From the NCBI RefSeq assembly GCF_963678975.1, contig NC_089274.1, forward strand, positions 21,351,133 through 21,415,132: 64,000 nt of DNA. The letters are read 5' to 3'. Below the pieces are notes generated by a model that saw only the letters and a list, made by a program, of their open reading frames with translations, was not told the origin of the DNA and did no database searches. Every line of letters starts with the position of its first letter. Within the stretch, counting starts at the first letter, position 1. This DNA comes from Dysidea avara (Eukaryota; Porifera; Demospongiae; Dictyoceratida; Dysideidae). A program made the position numbers and the translations under genes. Shown here piece by piece: positions 32,284-44,317 of the stretch.

Positions 32284-35200
32284 ATGAGAGAAATTTTATT
32301 GCTGTTATTGGTAGCGTGTACAACGGTGAATGGCCAGTCCGAGTCACTCTGTGCGTTCGATCTTGATGAAATAGAGACTCGCATCAACGCTTCTCTGGGC
32401 GGAGCTGTTACCGACTTCGTTTTGAACTGTTTGGCACACGATGGATCATTTGCAGAGAGCATGTCACTGTCAGCATTCACTGGTGAAGATGATGGAGTTA
32501 GATATGATTTCCAGTGTTATGATGGCTCTACTCTGATACCGACGACAACTTTGAACGTTTCTGATACGTATCATCACGCGTGTTCTGTGTGTGAACCCAC
32601 TCTCTCTGACCCTTGTGTAGGCGGTAAGTACTCCTTCATCATCGTAGTAGTTGGATGCAGCTGGTAGAAATATTTTAATTTTTTTTCCTTTTTCAGTGGT
32701 GCTATGCTGTAGCTATCACAAGCCCATGCATGCAAGAACAAACTGAGGCTATATAGGACATATAGAATTGTCTTATTGTTTATGCATACTGGATGATTAT
32801 GTCAGTGTGTGCTATGTCTTTTCAGAATGCAGTGATCGTTGTGGTTCATGTCCACGTGACAACCAAACTTCATGTACAACATGCCAGTATCTCATCGATC
32901 ATGACAACAATCGTAAATGTCTTGAGAATACATCATGTACAATGTTGGGATTTGAAGTGGGTGAAACAGGTTGTGGTGAGTTACTTGTAATAGTCAAGCA
33001 GATGTTGCTTATATGACTGGTTGGCTGTATTCACTGTATAGCCAGTATCTAATATTATGGGTATTTAATTTTCACATATTTCATGAAGCATATACAAATC
33101 TCACAAAATATTTAAAATCTATAATTGTACTAAGCAATAGTAATGTGTAGCTACAAGACCAGCAATAAAATTAGTTCTGTGATAATAACCAGTTTGTAAA
33201 CATACTACACTGGCTATGTAGCTCATATTTCAGGAATGCGTGTGAGTCTGCATACATGCAGGTATGTATCATACAACTACTACATTTGTAATGCTGAATG
33301 CGCTAGCTGAGAGAAAGGAAAGCTCTTTGAAATGGGGATCCAAAAAGCAGCATAAACTTGGCTGCTTGACTGTCTTTGTTTAAAGAATGGAACATAAACT
33401 CATGAATGGTTGTATATGTGCATTTGCATTTTCCTGCGTATACAGTAGTGATGTGCGATATTAGGATTTTGGTTTCGGTACGATATCGATATGATAATTG
33501 GTAAAATATTGAAATTTTGATACTTTTTGGTATTTTTTTTCTTTTGATTAATTGCATGGGGCAAATGTTTATACTTAGCAGCTATGCTTTATAGAGCTTG
33601 TGGTGAAGGTAATAACAAGCTTTGGAAACTGGTAGACGTTTTTTAAAATGGCTAAACTGTACAAAACTGAGCTTCATTTCTACCGTGATTGCACAATCAC
33701 ACTCCAAAAGTTGTAAATTACTAAAATATTACTCAATATATCGAAAATTGTAGCAAAATATTGACTACGATAAATATTGATATCAACTATAAAAATATTG
33801 AGATTCGATACGATATCGGTATGGAAAAAAATATTGCAATGTCGATAATTTTTCGGTATATTGCACATCACTAGTATACAGTGGAACCTGGCATGTACTT
33901 GTATAAAAAGAATTCCGAATCCTCTTTAAATGGCCAACTTTTAAATTTCCCTGGTGAGACATTGTACACATTAATTCAGTCGTATAATCATGTTTCTAGG
34001 CATGTAGTAGTATATCAGATCAGTTGCGTTTATCGGCTTGAAAATATTATCCAATATGGTTGTATATGATGAATGGACATTTGTACTGAGCTTTTTTTAA
34101 GAACATAAATGCACCATTGTCAACATGCATATTCCTACATGGTGCTACTCTAATAAAGCAGTTTGATTATTTTCTTAATTCTTATGATGTGTATATATAG
34201 CACTTCAAATTATTAATTAGAAAAGGAAATTTGCTCTCAACTACTATAAAATTATAGTATCAGTAAATTTTCATCCACTGGCATGTGGTTTAGTCTTGCC
34301 AAACTTTGACAAATTTCATAGTCAGGAAGAACTTGAGTTGTATTATATAAACAATTTTATTTTTGGTGCCATGTAAACAGCTATGCCTCTATTTTCCTAT
34401 GTTTTGTCCTTTGCATGCTGGTGGTGTGTTGTGTTGTCACTAAGTGCTATTTCTGTGTATAATTGCATTTGTGATGCTTTGGGGGTAAAAACATACTTGT
34501 ATGCTTTCAGCAGCTTATGTGCCACTTTTCATATAATAGCAATGTAAGAACTGCTTACCTGCATGGATACTTTTAGAATGTCCTGAAGGACGTTATCGCC
34601 AACCAAGTGAAGAAAGACCCCAATATCTACTACCAAATGAAGAGATTGTGTTTCAATGCGTCAGTGAGTGTAGAGAGGTGGATGATTTTGATGAGATAGA
34701 TGGTTTCTGTTATGGTAAGTTGCTGGCTCATTGGATGTGTGTAATGTGTGCCATTTGTTGCAGCTTGTGGTATACCAAGATGTATAGAGTGTAATGACAG
34801 GCCTGCGTCTACATTAGATGACTGTAAAACCTGCATTGATGACTATCGTGCTTACCCTGAAGCTGATACTAAAGAAGGAATGTGTGTATCAGAAGAGCGA
34901 TTTAGAGGTAATGAGCTCTTTTAAATATGCTAATACCGGTATTATGTACCATTATTTGTGTACCATTTTGCTGACAGCACTAGGTGTTGATTTGTGGCAG
35001 TGTACCAATGGCTTCATGCATGTTAAAATTCTCATAATTAATTTCTGCACCAGCAGTTGGAGTGAGAAAATTGGTTGTAGGTAGCTTCATGTGTCATTTT
35101 CCATGAGTACATCTGTGTAACTGGCAGAACGCCATCAATAAACTGCATGAAATAGTTATACTTTGCTTATTCGAAACTATAGTAGCATCCATTTTGTCAT

Positions 35201-37662
35201 ATAATTATATCCCCATATGTCTGGTGCCATTTTCCCCTTTGATGTAGTGCTAAAGAATTGCATGATGAATAAAAGTTAAGAAACAAGTGTGAGAAAAACT
35301 GAAGTTCAAATTTTATCCTACTTTGGCCTTGTTGGGTTTATTGCTAGTTATATGTGAGCTATAGTAGAGATTTAATTTTCCTGCAGCTGAGCTTATAAAA
35401 TTCCTATTTTTCTTAAATACTTGTTGTAGAAATGGATCTAGAAAATTTCAGAGGAGTTTATGGGTTTATGCAACAGGAGGAGTTGTAAGACTTTATTTAA
35501 AGGGTGCAAGTGAAACTCACTACACAGATTTCATAGCACACTATATAGAAGGGTCTGGCCCCACATAGTCTTCTGAGGTGACAATTTTGATGGCAATTTA
35601 TTAAATAAACATGTGAGTCAGTGCATGTTGAAAGAAAGTGATTAGTTGTCATCAGTCTCTAGAAGTGGCAATTCTAAAGCTGAAATGGCATATAGTGTTA
35701 CAGTTTAGCATAAAGTATAGTATTTCAGGTGGTCAGGAGTGCACGTGTAACATTCAGAAATGTGCAAATAATATACTTGAATTGGTGCTGTAGCACAAAA
35801 ATGATATACAGACAGCAATGCCAATTATCTATGTAGCAACTAATATCTGATAGATTTTTAAAAAAAAATTATTCACCAGGGAGCAAGCCTTGCTTATGGT
35901 AGAAATTTTTAGTCTAACACACTTACATCTACTCTACTTATTTGATAACATCTTCTTTGGGGGGAATCAGGAACTTGAAGGGATGATGCATTTTAGTTAA
36001 TAATGTTGATGAATAACTCTATGCATAGCTATATACTATAGACCATATTATTGGAATACAAGAGTGCTCTAGTTCTGCTAGAGTAACTGACTGCTGTATT
36101 AGAGTATCTTGAGCTTTATAAATGGATTCCCCATAAACAGGAGCATGTGTGCTCAGTCAGTTTATTGGTCTGGAGGGCAATACGCTGCACACATATTTTC
36201 AGACTAGTAGGAATATGCCTGAACAATAGAGTGAACATGCACATATTCATCTATTTGATATTGCAGGTTTTGGTGGGGTCAAGTGTACACTAACCAGATA
36301 TTATAATTTTTTTTGTGACAACGGTCAAGGCCTAGAGGCTAGGTAACATACAGCTTGCACAGACATCAATTTATATATGGCAATCATACACTTAGCTGTG
36401 GCATGTGACTAGGGTATTAATGATTATCATTTTGCTGTCTCATATATTACTCTTTTGCTTGCTTCATAGAGACATTTGTTATTATTTAAATTACTGAATC
36501 ACAATTTTATAGTGTGAAAGATAAATTATGTTTTCATGTATGGAGGATCTACTGGCCAACAGTGCCAGTAACCAAGTTGCAATTGTGTGTGCATGTATGT
36601 AAGTTGTGGATGCATGATTACAACAATTGTTGCATTGACATAAATACAAGAATTATGTGGATCAAATTTACATACAAAAAGATGGTTCTAACTTGGTTCT
36701 TTGTTGTATCAATTGGTAGGGATAAATCAAGTGAGGGTAAGGAGTTAAAAGTTTGGGTAATCTTTTAAAGTGAAAGTTATCTAGTATAGATGTGAAGGCT
36801 TCACACTTGTTACAGTCACAGTAAACAAAACAAGCCCTCACAATGAGGCTTGCTGCAACGTAATGATCAAGCAGTTACCCTAACACAATAGCCAGTATTC
36901 TAATAGAGCAATCACGTGTATCAAATGTTGGTGAGTAGTACAAACAAGTGTGCATTATATAGCTATTTAATATCAGGGACAAAAGCTGTGAAACAAGAGA
37001 CAATGAGACATGACACAACATCTGCCTTAGCATAAAACTTCCCACATATAAATATTAATTTATATTATGTCTCTCCTTGCTTCACTACTTTTATGGCATA
37101 GCTAGATCCCTAACATAATTGTTTAACATAATTGTGTACCTGTATAGAAATAAAAATTGAAGAACAAACTGAAGAGTTGCAAGAGGAGCAGGAAGATGAA
37201 GAGGAAAAGCTAGATAGAGATAGGCTGCTGTGTGAGTCTTTATATGTGCAATATAGTTTGTTTGAATCTGGGGATTGAGGATATTAATTTTCTCTTTTGT
37301 CCAGATCACCGCATGCTATGTGCACTATTTTAGCATGATGATTTTGTGTGTCTTATAGACAGCGAATCATCTCACAAGTCTGACCATATCATCATATATT
37401 GGTAATGGCATATTATATTGTTATTTTCCAGTGGCAATTTTGCTTCCGACCTTCTGTGTGTTGACGATAGTAGTATTTGTTGCGATATCAGTTTTTGCAC
37501 GATTCTGGTACCCATATATTGACAGTAAGGGAGACAAGCGCCACAAGACAAGACCACCACTGTATGTAATGTCATATTATTGTATAATACTGAATATATG
37601 TTTATTACAGTGTGAGAGCACCATCTTTATGGGAACCACCTCCAACTATTCGCTTCCGCTAA
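32284..37662 (+). CDS. R2: cysteine-rich type I membrane protein, seven exons, 345 aa
   Basis: Exons 32284-32623, 32826-32975, 34577-34714, 34764-34907, 37148-37231, 37432-37561, 37611-37662; same phases as R1; sum 1038 nt. Signal peptide to about residue 18; N-terminal domain FDLDEIETRI...VLNCLA...YDFQCYDG; Cys-rich modules ECSDRCGSCPRDNQTSCTTC, ECPEGRY, CGIPRCIEC...CKTC; acidic stalk EIKIEEQTEELQEEQEDEEE; membrane helix about 287-307; tail FWYPYIDSKGDKRHKT then an Arg/Pro end LVRAPSLWEPPPTIRFR. In exon 7 the phase-2 frame gives conserved residues in both R1 and R2, so the alternative frame is rejected. Exons 2-5 are all phase 1-1. Function unknown, presumably surface recognition or adhesion. 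Intron 2 carries a hAT MITE. Confidence 0.87.
33446..33873. mobile_element. hAT-type MITE with 8-bp duplication GTATACAG
   Basis: TSDs GTATACAG at 33438-33445 and 33874-33881 flank a 428-bp element with ends TAGTGATGTGCGATAT and ATATTGCACATCACTA. Internal sequence is rich in CGATATCG/ATATCGAT-like blocks. R2 intron 2. Confidence 0.92.
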
Positions 37663-38906
37663 CGCAACCTTTTTATGATATATTATGTTAAGAAATGTAA
37701 TCTCCACAACTAAGAATATCATACTCACCAACAGACATATTATAGTATAATGTTATTAATGAATGCAGTATGTAGCTATAACTATCTATATAGTCATGCA
37801 CTCATGTCATGATACATGGACTTTGTTGTCTTCAGAGGCAATTCCTCCAGTGCTGTACCCTCCATTATTGCTACCATGCAGAAATGTATGCCATGAAAAG
37901 TGAAATCACTCCATGGAATGTACCAATTTTATTCTTGGGTAAAATTCATGGGTCGTGCATGATGCCATAAACATCCATCAATTTCTCAAGATATAATTGT
38001 TTAAAAGTTTCCTTCCCAGTACATTTTAAATCCTGTAGTCCAAGCTAAACAAATAGACGTCTCAGGCTCCTATATATTAAAATCATATAGATGTATTAAC
38101 ATGCCTATAGCCTTCTTACTGGTCTCTTGCAGGGCTCCAATTATGGTTTATGCATGAAGGTGACTAATAGGTGAAAAATGTATGAAACATAACTACCAGT
38201 CATCCTAGCTAATAACTGCATGGTCAGGATTGGATGAGGTTTAATATTATATTACTATATGCATGCACGTGCAACTCTTTAACTACAAACATTAGGACAA
38301 ACATGATATCTGATATCTGTCAGCTCAACTAAACCATTTTTGATGCAAGTTGTGGCTGATATTTTTCTCGCGACTATTTATTTATAATCATTAACTCAAA
38401 GGAGCATTTTAACCACACATGTAGTAGTAGTAGTGTATACTGTATCTGCTATGTTATGTTTTATTAGAGCATGTTTTAGCTCAGAATAAGACCCCACACA
38501 TTTGTCCTGTGGTGAATTAACTTGATATAGTATTCCCTTCTGAAACCTAGCTGTGGTGCTTCTGTAACCTGTGATGCCAAAACTTAGCTTCAGCAATTTG
38601 TATCAGATTTGTCCAGCTGCTACAGGTTGGGGAACAAGGTACACTTCATTGTGGTGTAGTGTAACTCTTCAATACCACCTTGTATGTAGAAGCACTCTGT
38701 ACTTGTGACCTTGCAGGCTAACCTTTATCACATGCAGTTTTAAGTTGATTGTATATTACTGACATGCATGGACCAGCACAGAAATTAAACATAGCTATGT
38801 ATGGAGCTGGAGCAACTATAATCAATACACACTGATATTATATGAACCATTGTACACACTTGAAAGCCAACTAACAGTCAGTCATATGGTATCCATATTT
38901 TGACTG
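37663..38906. other. Convergent intergenic region R2 / lipocalin B
   Basis: 3' ends of R2 (plus) and lipocalin B (minus) meet here. Only short ORFs and a weak CCATGAAA-like cluster near 37.87 kb; no gene supported. Confidence 0.4.
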
Positions 38907-41858
38907 TTAAACATACTGGCAGTCATCTTCTTGGTATATCTTACTCGGTTTATTGTAAAACTTGGTGAAACCTTGTTGTTCCAGTTTGGCTAGTACTGTA
39001 GCTTCAAACTTTTCTCTGAATTGTGTGACATTTCTTGCCAGTACAAACAAGTTGAGATTAGATGTGTCAGTGACCACAGAATATTGGTAGAACCTTCCTT
39101 TGTAAGTTGGAGGGCCAAGTTGAATGACCCAATCTGTGAACAAACAATATAGATCACCACATGCAAAGACACTACATACGCACACTATACACATGCATGC
39201 ACCTATATATTATAGTAAAATTATAGTATATGATAATGCAATACAACATGCCGGTATAAGCCACTACAACATGTTCAAGCTCTTTAACTAATTAGTTATA
39301 ACTATAATGCAACAGTTATGCCTTTAGAAGCTGTGGCCAAAGTAGAGGACGTATTTAACCAACTTGCAAAAACTTTCACCAATTTCAACATACAGAAGTC
39401 TTACAATCTCCTTCACGTGGCACTCCAAAGAGATGCACCTTCAGTTTACCCTGCTCCTTATCATCAGGTCTGTAAGCATATCCTTTGATCAAAAACAATT
39501 CTCCACTGGGAGACTTCAAACGGCCAGAATTTTGGACAGTAACTGATTTGTTGAGTAATAAACTATCTGTAAAAAAATTAAGTCATTCGTGTACAAAAAC
39601 ACAAACATTGGCCTGGGCCTTAGGTTTTGTTGCTGCGTAAGAGTGCATGGTAGTCTGTCATGTAATTGCATGCACCTATGAGTATAGCAAAGTGTACATA
39701 CAGGTTAAAGGCATTGGCTCAACTGTATACTATATTCAGGAATATATGCCATGAATCTGTGCAGCCGTAAGTCAATCCTCATGGGACATGCAGGACTCCA
39801 TGCTGCCCATGTAAAAGAGACTGTGTTATGTTTCATGTGGGAAATGGGAATCTGGGAAATCCCAGCTGGAAGATTTTAGTGCCCAGTCAGTAGATCTAGC
39901 TCCATTAATAGACTGAACTGAGCCACAATGGGAGCTGTCACTGAATTGATTATATGTGACCAAATTTTGGAAAATTACCCATATGGGTGCATTTGACACC
40001 TAATATATTTAATGATCAAATCATAAACTTTACAGTGCAAATCTACTTGTTAATGGTTTTAAGCCATTCTCAATACCTTAAATTACAAGAAAATTCTTGA
40101 AATAATTTCAAAACTGTGCCCTGCTCTTATTAACAACTCTCTAAACATGAAAATTCTCACATGCGCCCATATGGGTGATTTTCCAAAATTCAGTCACATA
40201 TGGCTCTGCGTGGTAAAAACTGCATGGGGACCTTACTGAGTATAGGCCAATGCTGCATGTAATCTGGTGCAAACGCAAATATACATGAAAAACAACTTAC
40301 AATCAGCAGTTATACACTTGGCATTCTTTTGAAACAAATAATCTGAATAGATGTCACCATACACCTGCAAATATGAAATTTCATAAGCAATGTACAATCC
40401 AAATTTGCATATACACCACAACTGAGGTGGTGCATGTACACTTAAAATATAAGAGAAAAGCCTTTCTTGATGATCATATATACTTTGTTTGGTATTTAGT
40501 ATTAAGAGAATTCATAAGCGTTTCTTTATTTGGTACAAATACTCTAATAGAGCGATCAATTTAGTTGCTTCTGCATGTGAACAGTCACGTGCACTTTGAT
40601 CGTTGACCTCGTTCAGTTTTGTCAAAGTGAAATTTTGGAATTGGCACAACTAGCGAATGTCTAGTCGGAGTAAGGTTACAAAGAGATACGTAGACCTATG
40701 GCCATGAAGGCCATGATCATGACTGGAGAGTAGCTTAAACTGATCTATCTGCACTGAGCTTGGGGCCCCGTCTATGCTTACAGGTTTTTGCAATTGAATT
40801 CGTCGCCTTTGCGATTGAATTCGTCCCGTTTGCAATTGAATTCGTCGGTATTGCAATTGAATTCGTCCCGTTTGCAATTGAATTCGTCCCGTTTGCAATT
40901 GAATTCGTCCCGTTTGCAATTGAATTCGTCGGTTTTGCAATTGAATTCGTCGGTATTGCAATTGAAATCGTCGGTATTACAATTGAATTCGTCCCGTTTG
41001 CAATTGAATTCGTCGGTTTTGCGATTGAATTCGTCGGTTTTGCAATTGAATTCGTCGGTTTTGCAGTTGAATTAGTCGGTTTTGTAATTGAATTCGTCGG
41101 TTTTGCAATTGAATTAGTCGGTTTTGCAGTTGAATTAGTCGGTTTTGCAATAGAATTCGTCGCGTTTGCATTACAATTCGTCATAAACAAAACGGCTCCA
41201 AGAAACCAACCCGTTCATTAAGAGATGAACTATTTATGCCTTGGAGAGTTACACTTGAGACACTAGAAAGTAATTGGAGCTAGCTGGTAGTACGCGAAGT
41301 TGATAGCTGTCTGACAAGTTAATTAACTTGCTCGCGAGTGACCACACCCATCGCGAATGGCGTAGTAGAGTTTGGAATGTTGCTGGATAGGCTGTAGAGG
41401 AAGAATTATTGCCTTATAAAGAGTTATTTACTACTGTTGTACTTGAACAAGTTCTTGTAGCAGCTGCTAGCTACATCATGTTTTCGTGTTTCCTCCAGCT
41501 GCCATTCTTGTTACGGACGAATTTAACTGCAAAAGCGACGAATTCAATTGCAAAACCGACGAATTCAATTGCAAAACCGACGAATTCAATTGCAAACGGG
41601 ACGAATTCAATTGCAAAAGCGACGAACTCAATTGCAAACGAGACGAATTCAATTGCAAAGTCGCTGAATTCAATTGCAAAAACCTGTAGCTAATAAGGGC
41701 AGCACCATTGATCATGAGTTTATGAACTACACACCGTGACTCACCTCATACCACCTTCCAACGTACTGAGAAATGTGTAGCTCTGAAACAGTGTCGGTAG
41801 CAAGAGTACTGAAAGGAAAAACTCCCAACACAACAGCCAACACGGTGATGGCAGACAT
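38907..41858 (-). CDS. Lipocalin B (apolipoprotein D-like), four exons, 188 aa
   Basis: Exons 41858-41745, 40364-40301, 39566-39405 and 39133-38907 join with phases 0, 1, 1 and total 567 nt. Exons 2 and 3 (64 and 162 nt) are exactly the sizes in lipocalin A. Signal peptide MSAITVLAVVLGVFPFSTLA; signature YVGRWYE; CITAD in exon 2; YQYSVVTDTSNLNLFVLAR, a better match to the lipocalin TDY block than lipocalin A; terminal DDCQYV. Likely a secreted carrier of small hydrophobic ligands. It is tail-to-tail with R2, whereas lipocalin A is head-to-head with R0. Intron 1 carries a foldback element of 21-bp repeats, and a 1.75-kb palindrome begins 167 bp upstream of the ATG. Confidence 0.9.
40780..41690. 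mobile_element. Foldback element with 21-bp tandem-repeat arms
   Basis: About 19 copies of a 21-bp unit (core TTTTGCAATTGAATTCGTCG) run forward at 40784-41182, and about 8 run in inverted orientation at 41513-41686, around a 330-bp unique core. The outer ends match as inverted repeats (ACAGGTTTTTGCAATTGAATTC against its complement). Inverted termini made of tandem repeats are the hallmark of Foldback/Galileo-like elements. Because 21 is divisible by 3, long repetitive frames stay open on both strands; they are not genes. Located in lipocalin B intron 1. Confidence 0.8.
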
Positions 41859-42025
41859 CCTTCAGTCGTAACTAACTAACAAATTCCTGGCAGCAGAACG
41901 TAGTACGGATAGTCTATATAGTTTCCACGTGATGGTTGTGCAAAGTTATGAACAAGATGGTTACAGAAGTTACACAACTTCCACCATGTTACATCATCTT
42001 GTGTATGACTGATTGTGTAAGGGAC

Positions 42026-43774
42026 TATGGGGTGCCGTTTGTACCAAAATTGTACAAAAATGCCTTATTTATAAACTATAACCATACTTTATAAATCAAT
42101 GCACTACTTTATAAATCATGAACATATACTTTATAAATCATATGCATGATTTATAAACCATATAGTTACCTGATTTATAAACCATATACCTGATTTATAA
42201 ATCATTGACATACTTTATAAACTATAACATTGATTTATATAAATTTTGTAAACTAGCTATAACACTTATTTGTAAAGTATAAACACTGATTTATAAATTA
42301 TAATATTAATTTATATATCAATGTACTACTTTATAAATCATGTGTATAGTTTATAAATCATACACATGATTTATAAATCAGTAACATACTTTATGAACCA
42401 TACATGCATAATTTATAAATCATCATTATGATTTATAAATTGCACATGTCAGATTAATAAATCATAAGTGTATTTTACAAACTATCATCACGAGTGACTT
42501 AGTTTGGTTATTGTTGTATTTTATAAATCATTGTCGTGCTTTATAAATTTAACACATATACTTTACAAATCACATGTAAAATTTACTTTTGTAAACTAAT
42601 ACTATGATATATAAATCAATAGTGTAATTTAGTAGCCATATGTTGTTGTTTAGTATCGATAGTTAGAATTCATATCAATATTGCTTAGATGTGCATCAAA
42701 TGGAAAGCATTTGTGGCATGTGATCCAGCACAGGATTCAGCACACTTAGAACAAGCTTTGGCAGCTGTTGTGAGCACTTGCACTAATGAGAGCAACCCGG
42801 CAAAGTGGAGTATATCACCATTACCAATGCCCCTGCCAGTGGTCCCACCAACTATGCCACTGTTGTCACCAATTATGCCACTGTTGTCACTGACTGGCTT
42901 GAGCCCAAATCCTACACCGTGTAAGAGTAGCCAGCAAGAGTGGCATAATTAGTGGAATTATTGGCAGGGGAGTTACCCATAACGATGACAGGGGCATTGG
43001 TAATGGTGATACTCCACTTTGCTGGGTTGCTCTCATTAGTGCAAGTGTTCACAACAGCTGCCAAAGCTTGTACTAAGTTTGCTGAATCCTGTGCTGGATC
43101 ACATGCCACAAATGCTTTCCATTTGATGCACATCTAAGCAATATTGATATGAATTCTAACTATCGATACTAAACAACAACATATGGCTACTAAATTACAC
43201 TATTGATTTATATATCATAGTATTAGTTTACAAAAGTAAATTGTACATGTGATTTGTAAAGTATGTGTTAAATTTATAAAGCACGACAATGATTTATAAA
43301 ATACAACAATAACCAAACTAAGTCACTCGTGATGATGGTTTGTAAAATATACTTATGATTTATTAATCTGACATGTGCAATTTATAAATCATAATGATGA
43401 TTTATAAATTATGCATGTATGGTTCATAAAGTATGTTATTGATTTATAAATCATGTGTATGATTTATAAACTATACACATGATTTATGAACTATACTTAT
43501 AAAGTAGTACATTGATATATAAATTAATTTTATAATTTATAAATCAGTGTTTATACTTTACAAATAAGTGTTATAGTTTACAAATCACATGTATAATTAT
43601 ATAAATTAATGTTATAGTTTATAAAGTATGTCAATGATTTATAAATCAGATATATGGTTTATAAATCATGCATATGATTTATAAAGTATATGTTCATGAT
43701 TTATAAAGTATGGTTATAGTTTATCGATGATAAATAAGGCATTTTTGTACAATTTTGGTACAAACGGCACCCCA
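42026..43774. mobile_element. 1.75-kb near-palindromic element with 8-bp duplication TAAGGGAC
   Basis: TSDs at 42018-42025 and 43775-43782. Ends TATGGGGTGCCGTTTGTACC and GGTACAAACGGCACCCCA. Each arm is about 650 bp of irregular TTTATAAATCAT-type repeats, then a gene-like segment of about 250 bp, inverted around an axis near 42.93 kb. The segment reads MCIKWKAFVACDPAQDSA, then CTNESNPAKWSITITNAP in both arms; the left arm ends LEPKSYTV, resembling a fibronectin III strand. The left copy has a 2-bp insertion (frameshift). An 8-bp duplication suggests a hAT- or P-type transposase. Confidence 0.88.
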
Positions 43775-43782
43775 TAAGGGAC

Positions 43783-44317
43783 AACAATGGTAATAAATGG
43801 CTTCTTGCATGCAGTACTGCTTGTCTACTACTTTCTTGCTTGATGATGGCTATATGGCTTGCAATTGTTATGTATAAATTGCACTAAATAGTCATCATGG
43901 GGTTTAGCTGCTAAATTCACTGCATGCATGGTATTAAGACTTGTTTTGTCATTGCTTGAGAATATTTTGGTTTGGTCACTATATAATTTGCAACAATGAT
44001 TATACATGTTTTTAACTATAGCCTCTCCCAATAACACTGTGTTGGCTAACTTGCTTTTCCCACTCTAACATCATTCTACAATATTTATATATTCGTGATT
44101 ACACAATGTAAATAATTCTTAATAGAACAGTCAAGCATGCACTGAGCCACTATCACCATCAAAACCTCCTTATAACCACTGCTGAATATGACAGGTTATA
44201 ATTAAAAATGTTTAAAGTGATTTACACAATATAAAAATAAAATACAAGTGATACTGCATACAAAAGCACAGGGAAAATAAATAATTCAATTTTAAAAAAA
44301 ATTATTCAAGCTTTAAG
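43783..44317. other. Intergenic stretch downstream of the PIK3R-like gene
   Basis: No gene supported. One decayed dispersed motif (TCTTAATAGAACAGTC) at about 44116. Probably includes the 3' UTR of the PIK3R-like gene. Confidence 0.35.

Noticed and set aside
40735-41221. Long repetitive ORFs on both strands (FAIEFV- and NSIAKPT-type repeats)
   Set aside because: By-product of a 21-bp tandem unit; they lie in a lipocalin B intron and are symmetric on both strands.
42689-43133. Two small convergent genes with MCIKWKAFVACDP
   Set aside because: They are mirror copies in the arms of one palindromic element, one frameshifted; treated as a captured fragment.
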